Program-made: the position numbers and the translations under genes
In this document: in pieces, positions 8,485 through 16,804 of the stretch
How the letters are laid out: each line of letters begins with the position of its first letter
Position numbering within the stretch: the first letter of the stretch is position 1
Notes under the pieces: model-generated
What the model was told of the DNA's origin: nothing
Seen by the model: the letters and a program-made list of their open reading frames with translations, nothing else
The model's database searches: none
Source of the DNA: a marine gamma proteobacterium HTCC2148
GTDB taxonomy: Bacteria > Pseudomonadota > Gammaproteobacteria > Pseudomonadales > Halieaceae
Direction: 5' to 3'
Assembly (NCBI GenBank): GCA_000156295.1
Contig: DS999233.1
Coordinates: 1-40,557 of the forward strand
Length of the DNA: 40,557 bases

Positions 8485-8573
8485 TAATGAAGGCATGAAC
8501 TAAATCACGATTCCGGTGATGAGGCGTTGCGAAGCGACATTAGGTCGGGTAGTTTTGTAGTGAATACAATAGG

Positions 8574-9065
8574 TTGCGTCAGCTTACGGTGACTATTTTG
8601 GCTCATTCAAATTTTCAATCACTCAGTTTTGCAGCACTGCTGGGTCTAATAATTGCGATACCTGCTAGCGCAGGCGTGGTTTATCGCTGGCTGGATGAGC
8701 AGGGCAACACAGTTGTTAGCGACAGGCAGCCGCTAAACGGCGTGGACTTCGAAACTGTCTCCACCAGCTCCGGCAGAACAATGGTGGTGCCGGCGCCAGA
8801 GACTGAGACTAAAGAAGAAGCAGAGCAACCCGCAGCTGACGCCAAACCCAAGCCTACGCCACAAAGCCAGCCGCCCAGCGATGTCTATACTCCCAAAAAG
8901 GATCCCAAGCTGTGCGCACAGGCAAGAGGCAACATGCCCATTCTTGAGAACGGCCCTAGAGTGCGATTCACCGACGAAAAAGGCGTAGTGCGTTTTATGA
9001 CAGACGAAGAGAGAGTAATTGAAAAAGAACGCACACAAGATGCCATTGATGCCTACTGTGACTGA
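8574..9065 (+). CDS. Secreted DUF4124-domain protein (first of a tandem pair)
   Basis: Function unknown. A hydrophobic signal peptide (SFAALLGLIIAIPASA) precedes the DUF4124 core, here VVYRWLDEQGNTVVSDRQP, in which a short beta-rich segment reads like Y-x-W-x-D-x-x-G-x-x-x-x-S-D-x-P. A Pro/Lys/Glu-rich linker (about residues 75-110) follows, then a C-terminal part with two cysteines (KLCAQARGN, DAYCD). About 163 residues if TTG 8574 is the start; GTG 8589 is an alternative and no clear ribosome binding site decides. Likely periplasmic. It sits divergent from ilvI and 26 bp before a paralogue. Confidence 0.75.
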   Translation: MRQLTVTILAHSNFQSLSFAALLGLIIAIPASAGVVYRWLDEQGNTVVSDRQPLNGVDFETVSTSSGRTMVVPAPETETKEEAEQPAADAKPKPTPQSQPPSDVYTPKKDPKLCAQARGNMPILENGPRVRFTDEKGVVRFMTDEERVIEKERTQDAIDAYCD

Positions 9066-9091
9066 TAACAAACTGACAGGAGGATCAAACC

Positions 9092-9553
9092 ATGTTTGAT
9101 CATATCGCCAAATATGCAGCCCCAAGCCTGCTCATAATACTTGCTTGTGGCGCCACAACAGCTGTCGCTAAAGATGCCCACTACCGCTGGCTCAATGAGC
9201 GCGGATTCACCGTCTACAGTGACCGTCCGCCGCCCGAGGGAGTGGACTACGAAGTGGTAAGCAGTGGTTCCAACCTTAAGCGCGTCGTTGATGGCGATAC
9301 CGGGGCCGTGCCACTGGAGGTAGAGCCAAGCGCAGGCAATGAATTTCAGCCCAAGGCGAAAAGCGCAGAAGAAGTCACAGAACAGAACAGCCGATTATGC
9401 AATAGAGCCCGAGACAACCTGGAGGCGCTGTCCACCGGCGACATCATCACCCTCAGGGATAGCAACGGCGAGGCTCGCCAGCTTACTGCAAAGGAAGTTA
9501 CCGTAGAGCAGGAAACAGCGCGGGCCCAAATCAGCGTCTACTGCGAAGAGTAG
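9092..9553 (+). CDS. Secreted DUF4124-domain protein (second of a tandem pair)
   Basis: Paralogue of the preceding gene. The signal peptide (APSLLIILACGATTAVA) is followed by HYRWLNERGFTVYSDRPPPE, the DUF4124 core. A helical C-terminal part carries the same two-cysteine layout (RLCNRARDN and SVYCEE), suggesting a shared disulfide in the periplasm. 153 residues. The start is firm: ATG 9092 follows AGGAGG at about 7 bp. Function unknown. Convergent with the minor pilin operon. Confidence 0.8.
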   Translation: MFDHIAKYAAPSLLIILACGATTAVAKDAHYRWLNERGFTVYSDRPPPEGVDYEVVSSGSNLKRVVDGDTGAVPLEVEPSAGNEFQPKAKSAEEVTEQNSRLCNRARDNLEALSTGDIITLRDSNGEARQLTAKEVTVEQETARAQISVYCEE

Positions 9554-9559
9554 TCACTT

Positions 9560-9670
9560 TTAAAAAACATTCAGGATCAGCTCTGGCTCATCAGCACGCC
9601 ACCCGCTCCATGCGCCACTCACAGCCCCAGTTGCGCTATACGCCAAGTCGGTAAACTCTCGCACCATCAT
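9560..9670 (-). CDS. doubtful small ORF downstream of pilY1
   Basis: 36 codons from ATG 9670, preceded by AGAAGG at a short spacing, reading MMVREFTDLAYSATG and ending LILNVF. The frame stays open upstream for 22 more codons to a TGA; beyond that TGA a short in-frame stretch begins at an ATG overlapping the pilY1 stop (TAATG). I recognise no family. It could be a remnant or chance. It occupies part of the 203-bp gap between convergent genes, where I see no terminator. Confidence 0.2.
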   Translation of the reverse strand: MMVREFTDLAYSATGAVSGAWSGWRADEPELILNVF

Positions 9671-9756
9671 CGAACCTTCTGCTCGGAAGCTAAGGGAAAA
9701 CGACCGTAACTCTAATGTATTCCCCGCCGCCGGACATCACCTAAGCTCTTCCGGCA

Positions 9757-12700
9757 TTACTGGCTGTCTATCTCTTCAGTAAACCACATGCGTTTTCTTG
9801 TTGGCGGCGCGTCCGGCACAATTTCGACCGGTGTAAATCCATTGCAACCGATGCACACAGTGACGACCTCGCAACCATCCGCACTGCTGGCACACTGGTC
9901 CTCCGGCGAGGGCGGCACGGGGCAATCCACACCATCGCAAGGGGGCAGGCCAGGTGGGATCTTAACCGTGGCTATCACCGGGGGAATAGGAATTCCGCCT
10001 CCGGCAATAGGAGTGGCGACAGGAACCACAGGAGAAAACAGCGGGACATTGTAGCCGGTGCCGATGCCCTTCGGTTTTGCGCAGATGCCGGTACTAACAC
10101 CACCGGGCTGGAAGGTATTGAAGAATACCTTGCCACCCCCAATTGCTGATGGATTGGCCACCTGCTCACCCCGGTCTGGTAAATCGAAATACCAGCCATT
10201 GAAGACTTCTGGAGAAAAAGCATTATCGGGGTCAGGATCAGCCACCACTGCATACATGGTGCTGCCATCAAGGTCTACCGTAGTAACTTCTCCGGCATCC
10301 GGGTCCGGAGTACTCGCCACAAATGTCTTGAACGGCAGGTCGCCCAGAGCATAAAACCGATTCTGCACTTCCGTCGCGTAAGGGTAATTTATTTCCAATG
10401 GCCGCTCGCGATCGCCTGAGCCAATGGTAACCACCACCGTGCCAGAAAAAGCCGCTGCCACCGGAGAATTGTAAAAGCGCCGAGTATCGTTAGACATGGC
10501 TGCGATTTTGACCATATCCCATTCGCCTATCTCCACCGCAGAGACTAAATTCGACGGGTTGGCGTCGCCCTGCAGTGCGAAGTTAACTCGGTATAGATTG
10601 CCCGCCACATCTGCTGCATAGGCAAAATCGATATAGCCATCGAAATCAATGTCAATTGGCGACAAGTCGGTTATCACCGGCGCTTCTGTAACCAGCTTAG
10701 CGAGCGTTGCTCCCGTTTCCGCATTAAGCACATAAATCGCCTTGCCTTTAGCGGAATCACACCCATTGGGGTAAGCCGCGACATCCTCATTAAGGCAATC
10801 GTCGAAGCCGCCACCAAACATCACGATTTGCTCGGTTTGGAGATCACCGCTGTCATCCAAATAACGGACATCGCCGCTTATCGGCGTTGACCAGGTTTGT
10901 CCCATGTCAGAGAAACCCGTCGTACACCCACTACTGTCACAACCTTGCTTCCACAACAGGGTGGGATCTGCATCCGGGTCCGTCACATCCAGGGCGTACA
11001 CCATATTCCCACCACGGCGCATGGTTGGATAAATGTAGGCCTGCGTCAGCACCCCAGCCGAGTTGTAACGCACAAGCTGGCCGCTAGACCCATCAAAGAA
11101 GTAGTCCTTGGCCGTGTATGCGACACCGTCAGCCTCTTGCGCGCCGGTGAATGACACAAGCGGGACGTTATTGTACAAGCGAGCTATCTTGCTGAAATGC
11201 TCCGGCGCCAGCAGTGACCAAACCTCAGCCCCATTACTCGGGTCTACCGCGCGGTAAAGTCCGTCGTTAGCGCCGTAATAAACGCGAATTTTATCGGCAG
11301 CATACCGAATCGACAGAGGCCGTGAGTGCACCACATCACCGTGTGCGGTCGCGCGCAAGCCAGCAGGTGGCATTTCCTCCATAACGCCCGCATATCTGAC
11401 ACCAGGTGTACTGCCTCTGAAGTAGTCATAGACATCCGTCCCGCCTATCGCTGCAGCATCAGAGCTAGCCAGATCCCGTAAATTTGAATCCGTTGACGTG
11501 AATATAGCCCGGTCTGCAGCCGCAGCCCCTTCACGAATTTGCTGCGCCACGCCTCCCTTCTCCACAAAGGGGCCATCGGGCAGGTCCGACCAACCACTCC
11601 AGTCGGGGTCACCAGTAAAATCGGGATCAATACATTTTGATAACGGTGGGGGGTTCGTCTCTAGGTTTTGCCAATACGTATCAGTATCTCCTGTCCAGAA
11701 GCTGACTGCGCACTCAGCTAAGAAACCATCGCGCGAATTTATCGCCCGCTGCAGATACACATCAGCCAGATCCGGAATGACTGTATCCCCGTCGTCGAAG
11801 AGCGCGAGCTGATAACGCTTGAGGTTGCCACTCCAACGCGGGGTTTTACCCGGCGCAGGGCGGAACATACCAATGTAGACCTGGTTACCCTGCCGCTCAC
11901 GGTTGGTCGCACTAACCGGCAAACTTACCGCCGCGAAAGCGGTGCTATCGGCAAGAATTTCACCCAAAATGGCGTAGAAGGCTGCACGCACTTCTTGCTC
12001 GCTTGTGGCCTGGAAATAGCGTCCACCCCCCACATCGGCGGTGCTTTGCCACACCGCACTCAATTGTGCGTTGCGCAGCTGGAGTCTATCTGCGCTGAAT
12101 GCGTCAATAGTGTAGGTCACCACGTTGGCACGTTCGATGGTCGTTTCACCGTCAACCTCGACCGGCACGGGCGCCCCATAGCTGAATAGGGCCTTGGCCC
12201 AATCATCCATGTTCCAACTGTCTCCGCTAGTCAGGTCTGGATCATCAAGAGGCGTCGCGATTTCTATTACTTCACCTGGCCCATAGATGGGATCCGGTTG
12301 ATAACCAAGTGTAGGTCCTTCGCAAACAGGGTCAAATTCCTGGAGGGGTATAACGTAAGTTTCCGTGATTTCAACCTTGCGCGTATAAAACTGCCCATTC
12401 ACATTGGTCACGCGATCGGTACATTCACAGACACCAGCAGGCGTACCGTCACAGAGGCCACCACTATTTTCATTTATCGTGCAGTCAGGAACTTGACTAT
12501 CTTTGTACTTCCCCTCAGTCACACCCAGCTCCGTCCCTTCGTCAACGGTGGTAGGACCGATTGGATCGGGTGTGTAACACGTTTCCTCAGTTCCCTCTAC
12601 ATAATCGGGTATTTCAACAATTACATCAGGGCCCTGTTCATATTCGTAACTAAATGCTTGTATAGGTAGCGGTGCCAGTGAATCGTCTCCTCCCTGAATT

Positions 12701-13434
12701 TGATCTGGAGCTGTTTCTCCAACTGACGTATAAAACGCCCTTAGGTTGGTCGAATTGGCGTCTTGATCCGTGGAGATATTGCCATTGGCGTTGTTGCCAA
12801 TGTAAATAACGTAGGTATTCACACAGACATCCTCTCCCACCAAAGGAGACTGGAAGGTTTGCCAATTACCTGGGGGATTGTATCCAGCGCTATCGGCGAG
12901 CGTAGTGGGCGTGGCGGCACCGAGCTTAGTCTGGTCCTCACCGCTCAGGTAGTTGTAGACATCGTTGAGAACGTAGCCGTATTCATCCGGGGCATTTTTC
13001 TTCTCCGAACTATCGCCGATATTGGCATAAATCGTCAGTAGAGCTGCATCCAAACGGGTCTTGGCAGTCCCCGAATACTCCTGCAGGTGGTGGCGAACAT
13101 AGAGGCCATTCCGGTTATCACTGCCACCGCCACCGCCTTCTGTGCTAAACATCATGAGGCCTACATTAAGCTGCCCCTCCAGATCCTGGAGCACTGCTAG
13201 CATCGACCTGACTTGCGCTGCGCCCTGGACCAGACTTTCTCCGTCGATGCCCTCCCATTGATTGGAGGTTCGCGACCAGTTAGATGTGTTATCCAACACA
13301 AATATGACGCTGGGTAGTGCGGTATTCACCTCCGAAGTACCGGCAAAAATATCAATGTCTTCAGCATAAGCCGAGGAACACAGCCATACCGCCAATAAGG
13401 CGCAACGCTGCAGCCAATTGCGAAAAGTCTTCAT
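9757..13434 (-). CDS. pilY1: Type IV pilus tip-associated protein PilY1
   Basis: PilY1 caps or primes type IV pili with the minor pilins and supports adhesion, twitching and surface sensing. Signal peptide (WLQRCALLAVWLCSSAYA), then a von Willebrand A-like domain with a degenerate metal site (VIFVLDNTSNWS, about residues 43-54). The vWA-like part is interrupted by a region (about 275-395) with six cysteines. It is followed by a C-terminal beta-propeller (PRWSGNLKRYQL, RVYYGANDGLYRA) with a calcium loop DIDFDGYIDFAYAAD, and a proline/cysteine-rich tail. 1225 residues. ATG 13434 chosen for AGGAG at 8 bp; a start six codons earlier is less likely. Last gene of the operon, 19 bp after pilX. Confidence 0.92.
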   Translation of the reverse strand: MKTFRNWLQRCALLAVWLCSSAYAEDIDIFAGTSEVNTALPSVIFVLDNTSNWSRTSNQWEGIDGESLVQGAAQVRSMLAVLQDLEGQLNVGLMMFSTEGGGGGSDNRNGLYVRHHLQEYSGTAKTRLDAALLTIYANIGDSSEKKNAPDEYGYVLNDVYNYLSGEDQTKLGAATPTTLADSAGYNPPGNWQTFQSPLVGEDVCVNTYVIYIGNNANGNISTDQDANSTNLRAFYTSVGETAPDQIQGGDDSLAPLPIQAFSYEYEQGPDVIVEIPDYVEGTEETCYTPDPIGPTTVDEGTELGVTEGKYKDSQVPDCTINENSGGLCDGTPAGVCECTDRVTNVNGQFYTRKVEITETYVIPLQEFDPVCEGPTLGYQPDPIYGPGEVIEIATPLDDPDLTSGDSWNMDDWAKALFSYGAPVPVEVDGETTIERANVVTYTIDAFSADRLQLRNAQLSAVWQSTADVGGGRYFQATSEQEVRAAFYAILGEILADSTAFAAVSLPVSATNRERQGNQVYIGMFRPAPGKTPRWSGNLKRYQLALFDDGDTVIPDLADVYLQRAINSRDGFLAECAVSFWTGDTDTYWQNLETNPPPLSKCIDPDFTGDPDWSGWSDLPDGPFVEKGGVAQQIREGAAAADRAIFTSTDSNLRDLASSDAAAIGGTDVYDYFRGSTPGVRYAGVMEEMPPAGLRATAHGDVVHSRPLSIRYAADKIRVYYGANDGLYRAVDPSNGAEVWSLLAPEHFSKIARLYNNVPLVSFTGAQEADGVAYTAKDYFFDGSSGQLVRYNSAGVLTQAYIYPTMRRGGNMVYALDVTDPDADPTLLWKQGCDSSGCTTGFSDMGQTWSTPISGDVRYLDDSGDLQTEQIVMFGGGFDDCLNEDVAAYPNGCDSAKGKAIYVLNAETGATLAKLVTEAPVITDLSPIDIDFDGYIDFAYAADVAGNLYRVNFALQGDANPSNLVSAVEIGEWDMVKIAAMSNDTRRFYNSPVAAAFSGTVVVTIGSGDRERPLEINYPYATEVQNRFYALGDLPFKTFVASTPDPDAGEVTTVDLDGSTMYAVVADPDPDNAFSPEVFNGWYFDLPDRGEQVANPSAIGGGKVFFNTFQPGGVSTGICAKPKGIGTGYNVPLFSPVVPVATPIAGGGIPIPPVIATVKIPPGLPPCDGVDCPVPPSPEDQCASSADGCEVVTVCIGCNGFTPVEIVPDAPPTRKRMWFTEEIDSQ

Positions 13435-13453
13435 GAGGGTAGCTCCTTGCAAA

Positions 13454-14011
13454 TCATACAGGACACTCGGTGTCGATTTTGTTAAGTGCAGTTAGTATTG
13501 AAACACCCTGGCGCACAGAGACTCGCGCGCCCGTCAGCGGGTCGGTCGCTGTGGCGCGAAAGTCCCACACGGAGTATGCGCACATGGAATACACTGCGGG
13601 CGGCAGGAAGCACGAAGCCTCCTGCTCGGAGCCGTAAACATCAAGTTCGTCATTGGGTGTTGGGGTAACGCTCACACAGCTAGGCTCAAATACCTCAACA
13701 ACGATATCATCGAAGTCTTCATCGGGGTCGCCATTGAAGTTATAGCATTTCAGGTTGGGTGTTAAATTGCACTTTGCGAGGAATACGTCACCAGGCTCGT
13801 CGGTAAAACGATCGGAACTGATTGCCTCTTCTATGGCTGCCAGCGCCGCAAATCGAGCCAACTCGTGGCTTTCCATATTCTGCACAATCTTCAGGTTGGT
13901 CTGAACCAAATTGGAAGCCGTTACCACCATCAGTGTTACCGCGAGCAACATAATGAGGGCGATTACCAATACCACCCCCCGCTGTCTACCTGCAGATTTC
14001 ATTAAATTCAT
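13454..14011 (-). CDS. pilX: Minor pilin-operon protein PilX
   Basis: Minor pilin that joins the pilus tip/priming complex with PilV, PilW and PilY1. The N-terminus RQRGVVLVIALIMLLAVTLM is the PilX form of the prepilin signal: glycine before a hydrophobic helix, without the usual Glu5. A variable C-terminal domain has several cysteines (ASCFLPPAVYSMCAY). 185 residues. Its ATG overlaps the pilW stop (TGATG), so translation is coupled. Assignment rests on the N-terminal pattern and operon position. Confidence 0.88.
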   Translation of the reverse strand: MNLMKSAGRQRGVVLVIALIMLLAVTLMVVTASNLVQTNLKIVQNMESHELARFAALAAIEEAISSDRFTDEPGDVFLAKCNLTPNLKCYNFNGDPDEDFDDIVVEVFEPSCVSVTPTPNDELDVYGSEQEASCFLPPAVYSMCAYSVWDFRATATDPLTGARVSVRQGVSILTALNKIDTECPV

Positions 14012-15159
14012 CAGGTCTCCCTCCTGCCGGCGACATTGCGCAGGCTCACTGTCCGGGTATAGACCTGACGCCGATGGTCCGCGAATGCTGCAGGTACCGT
14101 GTGGGTCGCCCCTAAGACAGTGTAAGTCTTATTATCAGTAAACCCGGCACTGGGTTGCAGATTACGTACCACAAGTGAAATACGGACCATCACTATGTCA
14201 GCCCACTGGACACCCACAGGTGCATTGGTATAAACATCGATCTGGCCATCGCCATTGCTGTCAATACCGTATTCCAGCGACATCAGCTCTACGCCTTCCA
14301 CCAGTTCAGTTTCATCGTAATCATCCGTCGACTGGTTCAAATCAAGTTCTGCCCGCACCAGACGTGAGTCAATTTCATTTCCGTCGGCATCCACAATAGA
14401 GCTGACGAAGTAAACGCGACTAACAAATCGGTAAATGGGTGCCCGGTCTGTCGCTGCAGGCGGCGTATAAGCCGTCAAAATCGGACAAGAGCTCAGTCGA
14501 ACCGGATAATTCAAATTATCAAGGTCCTTGTCGATACGAAAATCGATACCCGGCAGTGGGTAAGCATCGTCTAGAGGATCGAAACAAGAATTGACTTGAA
14601 GATGAAAATTACCAGCGGAGTCGTCACAGCTGGTATTGTCCGTGCCGTCGGTATCTAGCAGGGCACAACTGCTGACGCGCCGAATGGCCAGAAAATCCGT
14701 ACCCGCTTTTGGAACAACGCAACTGCTGCCTGCTTCATCAGCCCCATCCACCGGAAAGACCGTGGAGCGCACCATCTCAACCCGCGCATCGCAGCTATCG
14801 GCCGCAAGGCCGGGGCAAACTGGCACAGCGGGCAGAGCTGCCAACTCGGCAGCGGTTGGCGCAGTACAGGCATCATCCACAGGAAAGGCATTGTTCAAGG
14901 TGTCTATCTCAACCCCCTGCTCACCCATCTCGCCCCAGAACCCTGCGCTCAACAAGTCATTTTCTATCTGTTGCAAGGCATAAGACGCGCTTTCTATCTG
15001 CCGGCCAGTGCGCTCAATTTCACCGCGGGTGATACTGTTATTAGTCGCGACCTCAGTCACACCGAGCATAATGATGATTCCAAGTGTAAGGGCCACCATG
15101 ATCTCGATCAGACTAAGGCCTGTCTGAAACACATGTCGCTGTGCGTGAAGCGCGCTCAT
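14011..15159 (-). CDS. pilW: Minor pilin PilW
   Basis: Prepilin-like protein of the pilus tip complex. The class III signal is TGLSLIEIMVALTLGIIIML: cleavage after glycine, Leu at +1, Glu at +5. A large C-terminal domain follows; 382 residues matches the large PilW size class. Several cysteines (SSCALLDTDGTDNTSC region) may form disulfides. The start overlaps the pilV stop (ATGA) and the stop overlaps pilX. Confidence 0.9.
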   Translation of the reverse strand: MSALHAQRHVFQTGLSLIEIMVALTLGIIIMLGVTEVATNNSITRGEIERTGRQIESASYALQQIENDLLSAGFWGEMGEQGVEIDTLNNAFPVDDACTAPTAAELAALPAVPVCPGLAADSCDARVEMVRSTVFPVDGADEAGSSCVVPKAGTDFLAIRRVSSCALLDTDGTDNTSCDDSAGNFHLQVNSCFDPLDDAYPLPGIDFRIDKDLDNLNYPVRLSSCPILTAYTPPAATDRAPIYRFVSRVYFVSSIVDADGNEIDSRLVRAELDLNQSTDDYDETELVEGVELMSLEYGIDSNGDGQIDVYTNAPVGVQWADIVMVRISLVVRNLQPSAGFTDNKTYTVLGATHTVPAAFADHRRQVYTRTVSLRNVAGRRET

Positions 15160-15743
15160 GGTAGCTCCAGGTTGGCCAGAACAACATCTAGCGATGCCGT
15201 GCGCCGAAACTTATCGTCGCCGAAAGCACTCGCTCCACAATCGGAAGCTGGGGCCTTGGTAGCCGCCAATCCCTGCCAAGCTATGGTCAATCTAATAATT
15301 ACCTCCCCGAAAGAAGAACCTGTAACGTTTTCAATACAACCGCGCGCACCGATGATGCTACCCAAATTATCCCCATCGACACTCACGCCCGCTCCCGCCA
15401 AGGCAGCGTTCCAATCACAAACATCGCGGGCTGCAACATCGGGCATCAAATCGCTACAAACTTCATCAGCAGGATCCGCCAGGCCATGCTCATTTCCTGC
15501 CGAGGTATCAACGTACTCACCGGCTCTGGCACCGACAGTATTTACCCTGATTCGGTTAGACATTTCATCCAGTAACAGCATGCCCTGCGCTCGCTGGTAG
15601 GCTTCCAGCTGGTTGTTCAAAGAGGTCATTTGCAAGCCAGCAAGACCCAGCAGACCGATGGCGATAATCACCATGGTGACCAGCACCTCGATCAGGGTAA
15701 ATCCACTATGCTTATTTGAAGAAAATATAGTCATGGTTGTCAC
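15156..15743 (-). CDS. pilV: Minor pilin PilV
   Basis: Prepilin-like subunit with signal HSGFTLIEVLVTMVIIAIGL and the PilV pattern GLLGLAGLQMTSLNNQLEAY, QRAQGMLLLDEMSNRIRVN. 195 residues. The frame begins at GTG 15743, overlapping the fimU stop as GTGA; an ATG three codons later is the other candidate. Part of the coupled minor pilin operon. Confidence 0.92.
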   Translation of the reverse strand: MTTMTIFSSNKHSGFTLIEVLVTMVIIAIGLLGLAGLQMTSLNNQLEAYQRAQGMLLLDEMSNRIRVNTVGARAGEYVDTSAGNEHGLADPADEVCSDLMPDVAARDVCDWNAALAGAGVSVDGDNLGSIIGARGCIENVTGSSFGEVIIRLTIAWQGLAATKAPASDCGASAFGDDKFRRTASLDVVLANLELP

Positions 15744-16267
15744 GAGCCGCAGGAATCAGGTTTTGGATCGGCAAAAGGGCAGGACTGCCGACAATATTCC
15801 ATACGACCATCAATTCGCAGTCGCAGGCAACCGGTCGCCTTCGAAGGATCAGGACCAACAACAATTTCGAAATTCGCGGCTGCCAAAGCACGCCCCTGCG
15901 GACTGAACACAACTTCACTCGCGGGGCCAGTTTCTTTCGTTATGGTGATATCACCGGTCTGCACGTGGTTCAAAACATCGGGCAAATCAACCGCTTCAGG
16001 GTTTGGAATACTCCACCCAGCGCTCCAGCCATCATCGCTCATATTCAACCCAACCGCACGATTGCGCTTTACTGCCTCCGAACGAGCGGTCGAAAGCGCT
16101 ATTCGCAGATCGGCACTGGTAGTAATTAGTCTCTGATTTAAAATAAATTGACCAAAGTACGGTGTCGCTATCGTCATTAACACGGCCACTAGTACCACAA
16201 CGATCATCAGCTCCACTAAAGTGAAACCCCGCATCAACCGGCTACCAAATGAATGCTCGCGTTTCAC
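15740..16267 (-). CDS. fimU: GspH/FimT-family minor pilin, FimU-like
   Basis: Minor pseudopilin with prepilin signal [20 protein letters not shown], followed by the GspH-type helix ([20 protein letters not shown]) and a beta domain with C-terminal cysteines ([14 protein letters not shown]). 175 residues from GTG 16267, which overlaps the pilE stop (GTGA); ATG 16234 is an alternative giving a short leader. FimU rather than FimT is inferred from its position directly before pilV; a second family member lies at 26977-27543. Confidence 0.85.
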   Translation of the reverse strand: MKREHSFGSRLMRGFTLVELMIVVVLVAVLMTIATPYFGQFILNQRLITTSADLRIALSTARSEAVKRNRAVGLNMSDDGWSAGWSIPNPEAVDLPDVLNHVQTGDITITKETGPASEVVFSPQGRALAAANFEIVVGPDPSKATGCLRLRIDGRMEYCRQSCPFADPKPDSCGS

Positions 16268-16689
16268 CAGGGTTTACCCCCCCAAGTCTTGGTGCCTGTG
16301 TTATCAATAACCAAAACACCATCACCCGCCTGCCTCCCAATAGGTGTCGCGATAACAGTAAATCCAGGGGGTGGCGTGTCGGGATCCAGTCTTGTGATAC
16401 TTACATTGTAAAAATCAGAAACCCGCGTTGGGGCCTCTAGATTCAGGGTATCCTCATCGGGAGCAAAAACTCGCGCGTCATTAAAATACAATTGCTGACG
16501 CTGCGCGATTTTCATCAAGTAAGCTTTACCCGCAGCGCGAGTACCCTTTTTTACAAAATCGCTATACGCAGGAATTGCAATAAACGCCAAAACGCCCACG
16601 ATGGCGACCACAATCATCAGTTCAATCAGCGTAAAACCACGCTGTAACCCAGCCTGTTTGCTAGTAAAGCCCATATACCCCACACCCAT
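16264..16689 (-). CDS. pilE: Minor pilin PilE
   Basis: Type IV pilin-like protein with signal [20 protein letters not shown], cleavage after Gly, Phe at +1 and Glu at +5. The short PilE-type body reads [36 protein letters not shown]. 141 residues from ATG 16689; an ATG five codons later is possible. It is first in the operon here, whereas in Pseudomonas aeruginosa pilE is last, after pilY1. The promoter should lie in 16690-16780. Confidence 0.9.
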   Translation of the reverse strand: MGVGYMGFTSKQAGLQRGFTLIELMIVVAIVGVLAFIAIPAYSDFVKKGTRAAGKAYLMKIAQRQQLYFNDARVFAPDEDTLNLEAPTRVSDFYNVSITRLDPDTPPPGFTVIATPIGRQAGDGVLVIDNTGTKTWGGKPW

Positions 16690-16780
16690 TTGCGTTACTT
16701 ACAGATTAGCAGTATGCCGCAGCAGGGAAAGAATTCACCGATAAAGGGTTGATAACTGGAGATAAACGGTCGAAAGATAC

Positions 16781-16802
16781 AAAAAAGGCCCCGAAGGGCC
16801 TT
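16781..16802 (-). terminator. intrinsic terminator of clpB
   Basis: On the minus strand AAGGCCC, a TTCG tetraloop, GGGCCTT and a run of T form a textbook rho-independent terminator. It begins 2 bp after the clpB stop and insulates clpB from the pilE operon. Confidence 0.95.
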
Positions 16803-16804
16803 AA

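Noticed and set aside
9733-9756. Selenocysteine reading of the TGA in the small frame after pilY1
   Set aside because: No SECIS-like structure was apparent and no selenoprotein family matches; decay or chance is simpler.
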